NCBI GenBank assembly: GCA_017979445.1
Contig: CM030717.1
Coordinates: 23,919,288-23,983,287, forward strand
DNA: 64,000 bases
Direction of reading: 5' to 3'
DNA from: Akebia trifoliata
Taxonomy: Eukaryota > Streptophyta > Magnoliopsida > Ranunculales > Lardizabalaceae
The position numbers and the translations under genes were made by a program. Below, one piece after another: positions 55,944 to 64,000 of the stretch (position 1 is its first letter; every line of letters starts with the position of its first letter). A model generated the notes under the pieces. That model did no database searches. It saw only the letters and a list, made by a program, of their open reading frames with translations, and was not told the origin of the DNA.

Positions 55944-57724
55944 ATGGGAGACTTAGTTACCTTGGCGAAGGCAAGACAAGAGCTTGAAGACCTCTACCGC
56001 GGAGTCCCAGATGAATCGGTGAATCTTACTTTTCAAGATCTCGCAGAACTAACACAACAAAATGGAATTACAGAAAGAAAAAAACCAAATATTGAACAAA
56101 TTCAAGAGGTCGATGTTAGAGAAGGATTATCTCTAGGAAAATCACCAAGCCTCGACTTTTCTAAGGCCTTGCAAGCATCCAAGGCTCATCAAGTATACGG
56201 TATCAACAGGGAAGGAACACACGCATCTCGAGGTTATAATCCCCGTGTTGAAGACCATGCAATACCCAATAGCTCAAGAAGGAACTTGGGTTTGAGAAAT
56301 ACGATTGAGAGTAGCATGGCTTATGATGATGTGATGAGTGGCATTAGTATGACTTCAAGGAATCCATACCACGAGAGAGAAGGAATAAGGAGACCAGGAA
56401 TTCCTCACTCAAACATTTGCACCATCTGCAGCACATACATCTACATTTTTCGTCATCGATGCCTGGTGATCCTCTACCTAAACAAATTTTGAGTTAGAGA
56501 TTTCAATTTTAATTAGGCTATTTTTGTTTCTTTGAAAATTAACTTAGGATAATGAAATTACAAATTCATTATATCATGAAACAAAAATGCATAATAAACT
56601 ATATATGATTGTCATTTAATTGGAGAATCATGATTTTATTAAGGATAATGCTGAAATAACATTAAAATGTACGTCGTGGGTGACATTTCTAGGTGGCTTA
56701 AAAGCATCTATAGTTATGATACTCATTCACATCAAAAATATCCCTCACGATGTACATTTCAATGTTTCTCCAGCTAGCACAAATCTTTTATTTTATTAAA
56801 TCTTGGATTCTCATATTGTCTCATTCATGAAGATTACCGTATCATTTGTGAATTTAAAAATCTATGGAAGATGGGAGATATTTTTATTTGTATAATGAAA
56901 TTGTTTTGTCAACCAAGACATACATTTACTTAAATTTAATTTTGCAAGTTTAGCATGGTTATTTATTTAAAATTGAAAATAAGGATATATAATTATAAGT
57001 AAATTAACCTACAGGGGTTGGCTAAATGGCAATTTCAAACCGATAAGCGGTGAAAGTCCGTGGGTTGTGAGTTTGATACTCATTGTGAGTAATAATTCCT
57101 TGGGGCCACCTGCGAGGGCGCACCCTCACTTACCTGGTGCGTGTGATGTGAGGGCGTTGCACGTGGCTCTGGATCTTCGGATCCCATTAGTCAGCCGTAA
57201 GTTTGGATATCCCTGTCATTAAAAAATAAAAAAAACGATAAGTAAATTTAAATAAATGCAAGCACTACAAGCATAGTATTTTATAAAAATATTTCCATTA
57301 CAATATAGCGATATGTTCCATCTTCTAAATATGTTTAGAACTTGTATAATCTGCTAATTTGGTTTCTAGTGTGCCTTACTCTACTTCTTAAGATTCAAAA
57401 AGCTAATTACTTATTGAACAAAAGAATCTTTTGCTTCTTTAATTTTTTTTTTTTTTAATTTAATTTAATTTAGATCTCATAAAACTGAACCCATAATGAT
57501 AATAATAATATTATTCATCTTTATACAATTATGATTTTTTCAGGTGTGTGGAAGAGCTTATTGCAGGCACTGTGTAGGTATCGGTATGGGAGACATGACT
57601 GAAGGAAGAAAATGTGTGGAATGCTTGGGAAGAAGATTTAGCCAAAGGTATCAAATATTGCTTCTTCTTTTTTAAAGGGTCCATATATCTTTACACAGGT
57701 CTTTATATAGAACCCACATCGAAG

Positions 57725-57780
<56 letters not shown>

Positions 57781-60588
57781 CACAAAAATTCAGTTCAATC
57801 TGAAACTTATATAAGCTATATAAGTTGGAGTTAAAGCATTAGGACATGAAATCCACTAGTTATATTTGATATATTCTTGGGATGCATAATTCTTCTATTT
57901 ATATTTATACCTTTGCATCCAAACATACCCTATAAGAGAGGGAAGAATTAGAATCTAGATTTCTCCTCGTTCTTGGTTGTTATCAATATAATAGAATAGA
58001 ATAAAGAATTGTGTTTGAAATGGACTGGTCGTTTTAATTGTGTAATAGAATCTACTGAACTTGGCCATTGTTGAGAAAAAAAGAATCTGATTTTACTTCA
58101 AAAGTTCGAACCGAACCGAACCACCTCATGATAACAATTTTTAATGAAAACAGGCCGGCCAATGGGAATCAATCTTCTGACTTAGATTTTCAAGGATGAT
58201 GTTATTCTTGCATCCAAGCACCCCCCCACATCAAATTTACATGTTGTAGGTGATTTAGACATACCCTTCCACAGGTTTTAGAGAGCCCCTTGTGTTTTTC
58301 TAACTGATACTTGCCTCCCTTGACCTAGGCCTTCTTATCTAATATTATTGTAAATGACCAAAATGCCCTCATCGTCTACAACTTTAACAATTTATCTAAA
58401 ATAGACTATTTATTAGAAAAATCAACAGTTTCTAGAAGACATTGAAGACGAGTTTGAATGTATTAATAATATTTGATGCTGGTCAACTTGAAGATGACAT
58501 ACGTTTCTTGGAGAAAATCAAAGGGTTTTCACTAGAGGTTATATTAGTCTCTCAAAAAAGACCTAGGTCAAGGCGCTTGTTGTTAAATTGAAATAAAAGG
58601 TATAATGTTGACAAAAAAGGTGGAGGGCCATGTCTAAATAACCTTAATCTATAACATTAGAAAGGAGAAATTACTTTCTGGACACTGTGCTACAGAAGTC
58701 TTTCTAAATGCATTCTAAGTTTTGGGGCGGTATCTTAACAACCTAATTGATAAAATCTTTTTTTCTAAAGGTCCCTCTCATCCCTAATTGAGATCAATCA
58801 TTAAATTCAATCTCAGTAATTTAAATTGTTAATTTCAATAACTCATATTCCAACGTCGAGATTGACAATTGTAAAAAGGTCGATCTTGACAATTTGAATC
58901 ATTAATCTCAATAATTCAGGTTCAAAAGTAAGATTTATTATCATTGATCAAGATGGTTATAAAAAATTTGATCTCTAACAATTGGATAAATGGATCTCAA
59001 TGATATGAATTGTGGATCTTAATAATTTGAATTATTGAAAGGGGATAAAGGGCCATTAAGAAAGAAAACTTTTACCAAATGGATTAAAAAGTTAAGGGTA
59101 TTTAGAAAAAAAAAATCACTCCATCATGATACATAAAGTAAATTTTCCGATTCAAAATGATTATATATATATATGGTCTCGTTCAGCAACAAACATTTTG
59201 GCAAAACATTTTTCAAAACATGGGTTAGAGGTTTTGGAATGGGCTGACTTTTGGTGAGGATGATCTCTACGGTGAGAAGATCATCCTCACCAAAAATCAG
59301 CCCATTCCAAAACTTCTAGCCCCAGTTTACAAGTTGAAAAATTGTGGATCGTCCATTTTTTGTAAACCATTTTTGATGGGGTTAGAAGTTTTGGAATGGG
59401 CTGATTTTTAGTGATGATGATCTACTCACCGTAAAGATCATCCTTACCAAAAATCAGCCCTATATATATATAGGGTCAGGTTCCGTAGACACATAAAGCT
59501 ACTCACATTGCGACACAGTGTTTTGTCTTATATGAGTAAAAATGTTTGGATTGGGCTGATTTTTTTTTTAGGATGATCTCTATGGTGAGGAGATCATCCT
59601 TGCCAAAAATCAGCTCATTATGAAACTTCTAACCTCATGTTTACAAGTTGAAAAATTTTAGAATGTCCAATTTTTGTAAATCAATTTTGATGGGGTTAGA
59701 AGTTTTGGAATGGGATAATTTTTTGCAAGGATGATCCCCTCGTCACAGAGATCATCCTCACAAAAAATCAGCCCATTCCAAACCTTTTTACTCATATAAG
59801 ACAAAAAGGTGTCGCAATGTGAGTCGCAATATGGGTCGTAGGAACGTCACCCATATATATATATAGAACAGCGTTCCTAAGAATCATATTGGGACTCACA
59901 TTGCGACACACCGTTTTGTCTTATATGGGAAAAAATATTTGGAATGGGCTGATTTTTTGTGAGGATGATCTTTATGGTGAGGAGATCATCCTTGCCAAAA
60001 ATCAGCTCATTATGAAACTTCTAGACCGTCCAATTTTTGTTGAAAAATTATAGACCGTCCAATTTTTGTAAATCAATTTTGATGGGGTTAGAAGTTTTGG
60101 AATGTGATGATTTTTTGCCAGGATGATCCCCTCATCACAGAGATCATCCTCACAAAAAATCAGCTCATTCCAAACATTTTTGCCCATATAAGACAAAACG
60201 GTGTGTCGCAATGTGAGTCTCAATATGAGTCTTAGGAACGTGACCCATATATATATATATATATATAGGGAAATGTTCAGCAACAAACATTTTGGCAAAA
60301 CATTTTTCAAACACATGGGTTAAAGGTTTTGGAATGTGCTGATTTTTGGTGAGGATGATCTCTACGGTGAGGAGATCATCATCACCAAAAATCAGCCCAT
60401 TCCAAAACTTCTAACCCCATCAAAAATGGTTTACAAAAAATGGACAGTCCACGATTTTTCAACTTGTAAACATGGGGCTAGAAGTTTTGGAATCCTCACC
60501 AAAAATCAGCCCATGCCAAAACTTCTAACCCATGTAGGACAAAAATGGTTGATTAAAATATTGGCCAAAATGTTTGGTGCTGAACGGG

Positions 60589-60631
<43 letters not shown>

Positions 60632-61996
60632 AGCATTCAAAGGCCCTAAAGAAAGCTAAATATTGTGCCAAACATTTTTGAAAGTAGGGGTTAAAAGTTT
60701 CATAATAGGCTTATTTTTTGTGAGGATGATCTCTATAGTGAAGAGATTATCCTCACCAAAAATCAGCTCATTCTGAAACTTCTAACTTTAATTTACAAGT
60801 TGAAGAATTGTGAATCGTCCAAATTTTATAAACTACTTTTGATGAGGCTAAAACTTTCAAAGATCATCCTCGCCAAAAGTCAACTCATTTTGAAACCTCT
60901 AACTCATACATAAAAAATGTTTGGCTTTCTTTATGACCTTTGAACGCCAGCCAATATGTATATATATAGGGAAATGTTCAGCACCAAACATTTTGGCAAA
61001 ACATTTTTCAAAACATGGGTTAGAAGTTTTGGAATGAGCTGATTTTTGGTGAGGATGATCTCTACGATGAGGAGATCATCATCACCAAAAAACAGCCCAT
61101 TCCAAAACTTTTAATCCCATAAAAAATGGTTTATAAAAAATGGACGATTCACGATTTTTCAACTTGTAAACATGGGGTTAAAAGTTTTGGAATGGGCTGA
61201 TTTTTGGTGAGGATGATCTCCTCGAACTACGATGAGGAGATCATCATCACCAAAAAACAGCCCATTCCAAAACTTTTAATCCCATAAAAAATGATTTATA
61301 AAAAATGGACGATTCACGATTTTTCAACTTGTAAACATGGGGTTAAAAGTTTTGGAATGGGCTGATTATTGGTGAGGATAATCTCCTCGAACTACGATGA
61401 GGAGATCATCATCACCAAAAAACAGCCCATTCCAAAACTTTTAATCCCATAAAAAATGGTTTATAAAAAATGGACGATTCACGATTTTTCAACTTGTAAA
61501 CATGGGGTTAAAAGTTTTGGAATGGGCTGATTTTTGGCGATGAGGAGATCATCCTCACCAAAAATCAGCCCATTTCAAAATTTCTAGCCCATGTAGGATA
61601 AAAATGATTGACTAAAATGTTGGCCAAAATGTTTGGTGCTAAGCGGGACCATATTTATATTTATATTATTTTTTCTTTTGTGTGTGTTGATGTTGACGAT
61701 GGGAAGTGTTTTGTGTCAAAAGGTACATTGGAAGAGCGGGTAAGATAGGGTGTTGCACGAGGTACCCAAGCATGGTGAAGCAACAAGAGCTAAAATGGGC
61801 AGAGAAGGGCTTTAGAAGGAGTGGAGGAGAGAGGGGATACGGTGGTAGAAGTGGGATGATGATGTCAGGATCCAGAAGTCCAATTGGTTCGACAACTCCA
61901 ACCAATAGGGCGCATGTTAGCATCGGCCCTCCCTCTTTTGTCATGAGCTCACAGTATTCGGCTTACTCCCCTGCTAACCATCCAATTCCTTATTAG
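55944..61996 (+). CDS. FYVE/RING-like zinc finger protein, extra-large G-protein-like; three exons
   Basis: Inferred join of 55944-56465, 57544-57647 and 61723-61996, giving 299 residues plus stop TAG. Exon 1 encodes a hydrophilic N-terminal region (starts MGDLVTLAKARQELEDLYRG) and ends inside a zinc finger at IYIFRHRCL. The joined finger has CTIC, RHRCLVC, AYCRHC and KCVEC pairs, spaced C-x2-C-x10-C-x2-C-x4-C-x2-C-x13-C-x2-C. That is close to the FYVE pattern (RHHC..CG..C..C). Exon 3 gives RYIGRAGKIGCC and a Gly/Ser-rich tail ending SPANHPIPY. Plant proteins of this make-up are usually named extra-large G-protein-like. They share the Cys-rich part of XLG proteins but lack the G-alpha domain, and their function is not established. 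Splice sites fit GT-AG and keep the frame. The acceptor of exon 3 has a weak pyrimidine tract. No in-frame lesions, so it may be active. Confidence 0.8.
56611..56830. mobile_element. Foldback MITE in intron 1
   Basis: The whole segment is one imperfect inverted repeat. Left arm: GGAGAATCATGATTTTATTAA, then AACATTAAAATGTACGTCGTG. Right arm in reverse: TGAGAATCCAAGATTTAATAAA, then AACATTGAAATGTACATCGTG. The loop is about 50 bp near 56695-56740. No coding content. Confidence 0.7.
57006..57237 (+). mobile_element. tRNA-derived SINE in intron 1
   Basis: About 232 bp flanked by an 11-bp direct duplication ATAAGTAAATT (56995-57005 and 57238-57248). It has a box-A-like GGCTAAATGGC near 57019 and a box-B-like GAGTTTGATACTC near 57069. 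The body is GC-rich (GAGGGCGCACCCTCACTTAC), and the tail is A-rich. The arrangement is that of a plant SINE of Au type. It is inserted in sense with the gene. Confidence 0.8.
57544..57647 (+). CDS. Exon 2 of the zinc finger gene
   Basis: 104 nt preceded by ATTTTTTCAG and followed by AGGTATC. It encodes VCGRAYCRHCVGIGMGDMTE, then GRKCVECLGRRFSQ, completing the third and fourth Cys pairs of the finger. It joins exon 1 in phase 0 and exon 3 in phase 2. It is shorter than most open frames and easy to miss. Confidence 0.85.
57728..57779. repeat. (TA)n microsatellite in intron 2
   Basis: About 26 uninterrupted TA dinucleotides. Other long TA runs lie at 60246-60267 and 60593-60627, between MITEs. 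Confidence 0.95.
58250..58642. mobile_element. MITE in intron 2 (ATTTAGACAT ends)
   Basis: About 393 bp with imperfect inverted ends. The left starts TGATTTAGACATACCCTTCC; the right in reverse starts TTATTTAGACATGGCCCTCC. Further in, CCTTGACCTAGGCC pairs with CCTTGACCTAGGTC, so the inverted arms extend about 100 bp. No coding content. The ends resemble the ends of the 55144-55752 element (TTTAGACATAGCCCTCTATG). Confidence 0.65.
58672..59150. mobile_element. Decayed MITE in intron 2
   Basis: Imperfect inverted ends. The left starts AAATTACTTTCTGGACACTG and has TCTTTCTAAATGCATTCTAAG. The right in reverse starts AAATTTACTTTATGTATCATG and has TTTCTAAATACCCTTAAC. The middle holds repeated words (GATCTCAATAATTTGAAT-like). 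Boundaries are approximate. Confidence 0.5.
59175..59460. mobile_element. Hairpin MITE K1 (truncated)
   Basis: Left end GGTCTCGTTCAGCAACAAAC ATTTTGGC next to a TA run. The right terminal repeat is missing. It contains the family hairpin: GTTTTGGAATGGGCTGACTT, then a GATCTCTACGG loop, then the reverse arm ending CAGCCCATTCCAAAAC. Confidence 0.7.
59473..59852. mobile_element. Hairpin MITE K2 (GGGTCAGGTTCC ends)
   Basis: Complete, about 380 bp. The left starts GGGTCAGGTTCCGTAGACAC; the right in reverse starts GGGTGACGTTCCTACGACCC. Both then carry CTCACATTGCGACAC and TTTTGTCTTATATGAGTAAA. The inner hairpins are the same as in K1 and K4. Flanked by TA runs on both sides. Confidence 0.8.
59866..60246. 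mobile_element. Hairpin MITE K3 (K2 subtype)
   Basis: The left starts GAACAGCGTTCCTAAGAATC; the right in reverse starts GGGTCACGTTCCTAAGACTC. Both arms have CTCACATTGCGACACACCGT. About 380 bp, with the inner hairpins as in K2. Flanked by TA runs. Confidence 0.8.
60268..60592. mobile_element. Hairpin MITE K4 (GTTCAGCA ends)
   Basis: The left starts GGGAAATGTTCAGCAACAAA; the right in reverse starts GGGTCCCGTTCAGCACCAAA. Both continue CATTTTGGC. It carries the family hairpin arms and a second inverted pair around CATCAAAAATGGTTTACAAA. Sits between two TA runs. Confidence 0.85.
60628..60954. mobile_element. Hairpin MITE K5 (third end type)
   Basis: The left starts GAAGCATTCAAAGGCCCTAA AGAAAGC; the right in reverse starts GGCTGGCGTTCAAAGGTCAT AAAGAAAGC. 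These ends differ from K1-K4, yet the inside still holds the TGAGGATGATCTC hairpin, with decay. Confidence 0.7.
60969..61650. mobile_element. Hairpin MITE K6 with internal amplification
   Basis: Ends as in K4: the left starts GGGAAATGTTCAGCACCAAA; the right in reverse starts GGTCCCGCTTAGCACCAAAC. It is twice the normal length because a 165-bp inner unit is repeated in tandem. It ends about 70 bp before the exon 3 acceptor. Confidence 0.85.
61066..61540. repeat. 165-bp tandem repeat inside MITE K6
   Basis: GATGAGGAGATCATCATCAC begins at 61066, 61231 and 61396, a step of exactly 165 bp. A fourth, shorter copy starts at 61539. Units are nearly identical, so the amplification is younger than most of the surrounding MITEs. 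Confidence 0.9.
61723..61996 (+). CDS. Exon 3 of the zinc finger gene
   Basis: 274 nt after CAAAAG, completing an Arg codon and reading YIGRAGKIGCCTRYPSMVKQ, QELKWAEKGFRRSGG and a Gly/Ser/Pro-rich end. Stop TAG is at 61994-61996. It lies 4.07 kb from exon 2. The in-frame upstream Met near 61706 is part of the intron. Confidence 0.82.
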
Positions 61997-62305
61997 GAGG
62001 AGCCTTGGGAGAGAGAGGCGTTGCTATCAGTAATAATTATAGGTTTAATTAAATATTTCGTTTGTGGCTAAGGCCTTAGATTTATAAGATGACACTGTTG
62101 TGTGGAAGCGTAACCAGAACAAAATAGAATATAATCACGCACGAATAACATGAGTCTTGGTGATTCGATAAATTAACTATATCCACAGCGGAGAGAGCGA
62201 GATGAATACACCAGTGGCGGACCCAGAAAGTTTTGTTTTGACTTTGCGAGGCGAAATAAAGTATAAAATAAAATTAAAATAAATTATAAATGATAATATA
62301 TATAT
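61997..62305 (+). other. 3' flank of the zinc finger gene
   Basis: Probably 3' UTR and downstream sequence. AATAAA-type signals occur near 62245-62275 (GAAATAAAG, AAAATAAAATT). Nothing else is recognised. Confidence 0.4.
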
Positions 62306-62606
62306 GGGTCCCAGCACGAAACATTTTGACAATATTTTTGTCCTACATAGGTTAGAAGTTTTGGAATGAGCTGATTTTTGGTGAGGATGATCTCTACCAA
62401 AACTTTTAGCCCCATGTTTACAAGTTGAAAAATTGTGGACCCTCCATTTTTTGTAAACTATTTTTGATGGGGTTAGAAGTTTTGGAATGGGCTGATTTTT
62501 TATGATGATGATCTCCTCACCGTAGAGATCATCCTCACAAAAAATCAGTCAATTCCAAAACTTCTAACTCATGTTTTGCCAGAATGTTTGGTGCCGAACA
62601 TTTCCC
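62306..62606. mobile_element. Hairpin MITE K7
   Basis: The left starts GGGTCCCAGCACGAAACATT; the right in reverse starts GGGAAATGTTCGGCACCAAA. Same inner hairpins as K4, slightly shortened. Flanked by TA runs, 3' of the gene. Confidence 0.75.
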
Positions 62607-62620
62607 TAAATATATATATA

Positions 62621-62974
62621 GGGTCCCGTTCACCAACCTACGCTTTACCAAACGTGTTTTGTCCTACATGGGTTAGACGTTTTGGAATAGGCTGATTTTT
62701 GGTGAGGATGATCTCTATGGTGAAGAGATCATCCTCACCAAAAATCAGCCCATTCCAAAACTTCTAACCCTATAAAAAATGGACGGTCTACGATTTTCAA
62801 CTTGTAAACATGGGGCTAGAAATTTCGGAATGGGTTGATTTTTTGTGATGAGGATCTTCTAATCGTAGAGATCATCCTCATTAAAAATCAACCAATTCCA
62901 AAACTTCTAACCCATGTAGGACAAAACACGTTTGGTAAAGCGTAGGGTAAAGTGTAAGGTGTTGAACATTTCCC
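62621..62974. mobile_element. Hairpin MITE K8 (fourth end type)
   Basis: The left starts GGGTCCCGTTCACCAACCTA CGCTTTACC; the right in reverse starts GGGAAATGTTCAACACCTTA and then CACTTTACCCTACGCTTTACC. The inner arms (GTTTTGGAATAGGCTGATTT...AAATCAGCCCATTCCAAAAC) match the other K elements. It is followed at once by the target of the hAT-like element. Confidence 0.75.
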
Positions 62975-62978
62975 AAAC

Positions 62979-62986
62979 ATTTTAGC
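62979..62986. repeat. 8-bp target duplication of hAT-like element, left copy
   Basis: ATTTTAGC, identical to 63981-63988. Confidence 0.92.
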
Positions 62987-63567
62987 TAGGGCTGTCAATG
63001 GATAGATATCCGATCGGATAATGTAATATCCGAATTCGAATCTGAAATTTTTTAGTACTATCCGAATTCGAATTCGAATTTGATCGAATATCACTAACGA
63101 ATATTTGAATTCGTATCTGAATAAATTATCGGATATTTGATATTATCCGATTCGAATACGAAATTTACAATCCGAAAATATCAACAAAAAAAAAAAAACA
63201 AATAAAATCAAATGGGTTTTGAGAGAGAGAGAGAGATTTCGACCGATTCGACCTGTCAATGGACGTCGATGCCGAAGGTGAGCCGCTGAGAGGAGATTCC
63301 AACAGTGATTGCGAGGGGTTGAGATTCTGGAAAACGATGAGGGCTGAAGACGATGAGGTTTTACCCTGTGTGTGAGAGTTAAATTCCACCTATTCGAATC
63401 TGTACAAAATAAATTGATTTTCTTATTTTTTCAACTCCATTCGAATCTGAATAAAAAAAATAGCGTTTTATTCTACGTGTGTGAAAGAAAGAGAGGAAGT
63501 ATTGTTGATGCTCTTCGACCGGAGAAGACGATGGTTATGGAGTTCGCATCGTCGAAAAAATGGTTTT

Positions 63568-63605
<38 letters not shown>

Positions 63606-63980
63606 CGTACCTGCATGCTTGCTAGCCGGAGAAGGAGCTCGCAACCCCGCACGGTCAAAACCCCACCCTCGTTCCGTTTACTTGGACTAGTTTGTGTGGT
63701 TTAGGTTGAGAGAAGATAAAAACAAATTAAGTTTTTATTGTAAAACATGAATACACAGTATACATATACATATATAAATGTTTTGTTGTAAAACATGAAT
63801 ACAGAATACATATATTATATCGAAGCGGATATTATCGAATCAGATATCGCAATATCCGAATTCGTATCCGAAATTCATTCAAATTTTAAAATAACATCCG
63901 AATCCGAATCCGATATTTGAAATTTTCGAATAATATCCGATTTTTCGAATTCGAATTTCGGCTATCCATTGACACCCCTA
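62987..63980. mobile_element. Non-autonomous hAT-like DNA transposon
   Basis: 994 bp with inverted ends TAGGGCTGTCAATGGATAG / TAGGGGTGTCAATGGATAG (right end read in reverse) and a perfect 8-bp duplication, both usual for hAT elements. Subterminal regions are dense in ATCCGAATTCGAAT-type words on both sides (63005-63175 and 63830-63955), as expected for transposase binding sites. No transposase. The centre has GA-repeat tracts (about 63216-63231 and 63572-63603). A short GC-richer open stretch starts at the ATG at 63261 (MDVDAEGEPLRGDSNSDCEG) and could be a captured host fragment, though I do not recognise it. Confidence 0.88.
63572..63603. repeat. (GA)n microsatellite
   Basis: About 16 GA dinucleotides within the hAT-like element. 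It makes Arg-Glu repeats in the overlapping open frames, which are not considered genes. Confidence 0.9.
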
Positions 63981-63988
63981 ATTTTAGC

Positions 63989-64000
63989 AAACATTTTGGC
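63989..64000. mobile_element. Start of a further hairpin MITE fragment
   Basis: AAACATTTTGGC at the window edge matches the inner side of the K4-type terminal repeat. Too short to say more. Confidence 0.3.

Noticed and set aside
63372..63704. 110-codon frame with Arg-Glu repeats
   Set aside because: Generated by the GA microsatellite inside the hAT-like element.

Overview
The window is plant nuclear DNA, most likely from an angiosperm with a repeat-rich genome. The evidence is a set of Ty3/gypsy elements of the Tat/Ogre type, LTRs ending in GGGGTGTCTACA on the plus strand, foldback MITEs, a tRNA-derived SINE, and one spliced plant-type gene. About the first 53 kb is a nest of retrotransposons. 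The only credible host gene lies at 55.9-62.0 kb.

Retrotransposon nest. Element B (plus strand, Tat/Ogre type) is the oldest visible layer: gag from 8313, protease, a G-patch-like segment, RT, two RNase H domains, integrase ending at 20413, and a 3' UTR to 21782 that resumes at 44533-44786. Element A (minus strand) interrupts the gag of B. Its 5' LTR is 6598-8312, with a tRNA-Arg-type primer site at 6579-6596, a leader to about 3960, a deleted RT-INT remnant at 2640-3450, and a 34-bp minisatellite at 1-1058. LTR F (9935-15603) interrupts the protease of B and itself holds a solo LTR (11358-13101, perfect GAAAC duplication). Element C (minus strand, 21783-44532, perfect AATCT duplication) is a nearly complete 22.7-kb relative of B inserted in the 3' UTR of B. 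Read on its own strand, C is: 5' LTR, tRNA-Arg PBS, long leader, extra ORF1 (DUF7745-like), about 55 copies of a 53-bp repeat, gag, protease with G-patch, RT, gRNH, aRNH, INT, 3' UTR, a captured HD-ZIP IV gene fragment, polypurine tract, 3' LTR. The 3' LTR is split by another solo LTR (23326-24557, perfect GTAGG duplication). All coding regions carry stops and frameshifts, so none of these copies looks autonomous.

44.8-52.7 kb. Two related minus-strand LTRs (D1, and a truncated D2) adjoin a second, more decayed gypsy element E (minus strand). E has an LTR at 52141-52666, a PBS, gag, protease and RT, and is cut off at 48960 by D2.

52.7-64 kb. After AT-rich sequence without recognised genes there is a MITE and then a three-exon gene of 299 codons plus stop. 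It encodes a C-terminal FYVE/RING-like zinc finger protein of the kind usually labelled extra-large G-protein-like. Intron 1 carries a foldback element and a SINE with an 11-bp duplication. Intron 2 (about 4.1 kb) is filled with MITEs, mainly a family of hairpin-rich elements sitting in TA microsatellites. The same family continues 3' of the gene, where a 994-bp hAT-like element with an 8-bp duplication is inserted.

The most interesting item is the HD-ZIP IV START-domain fragment carried in sense orientation between the pol gene and 3' LTR of element C. Next come the modular hairpin MITEs, and the stop codons that fall at the same codons in B and C.
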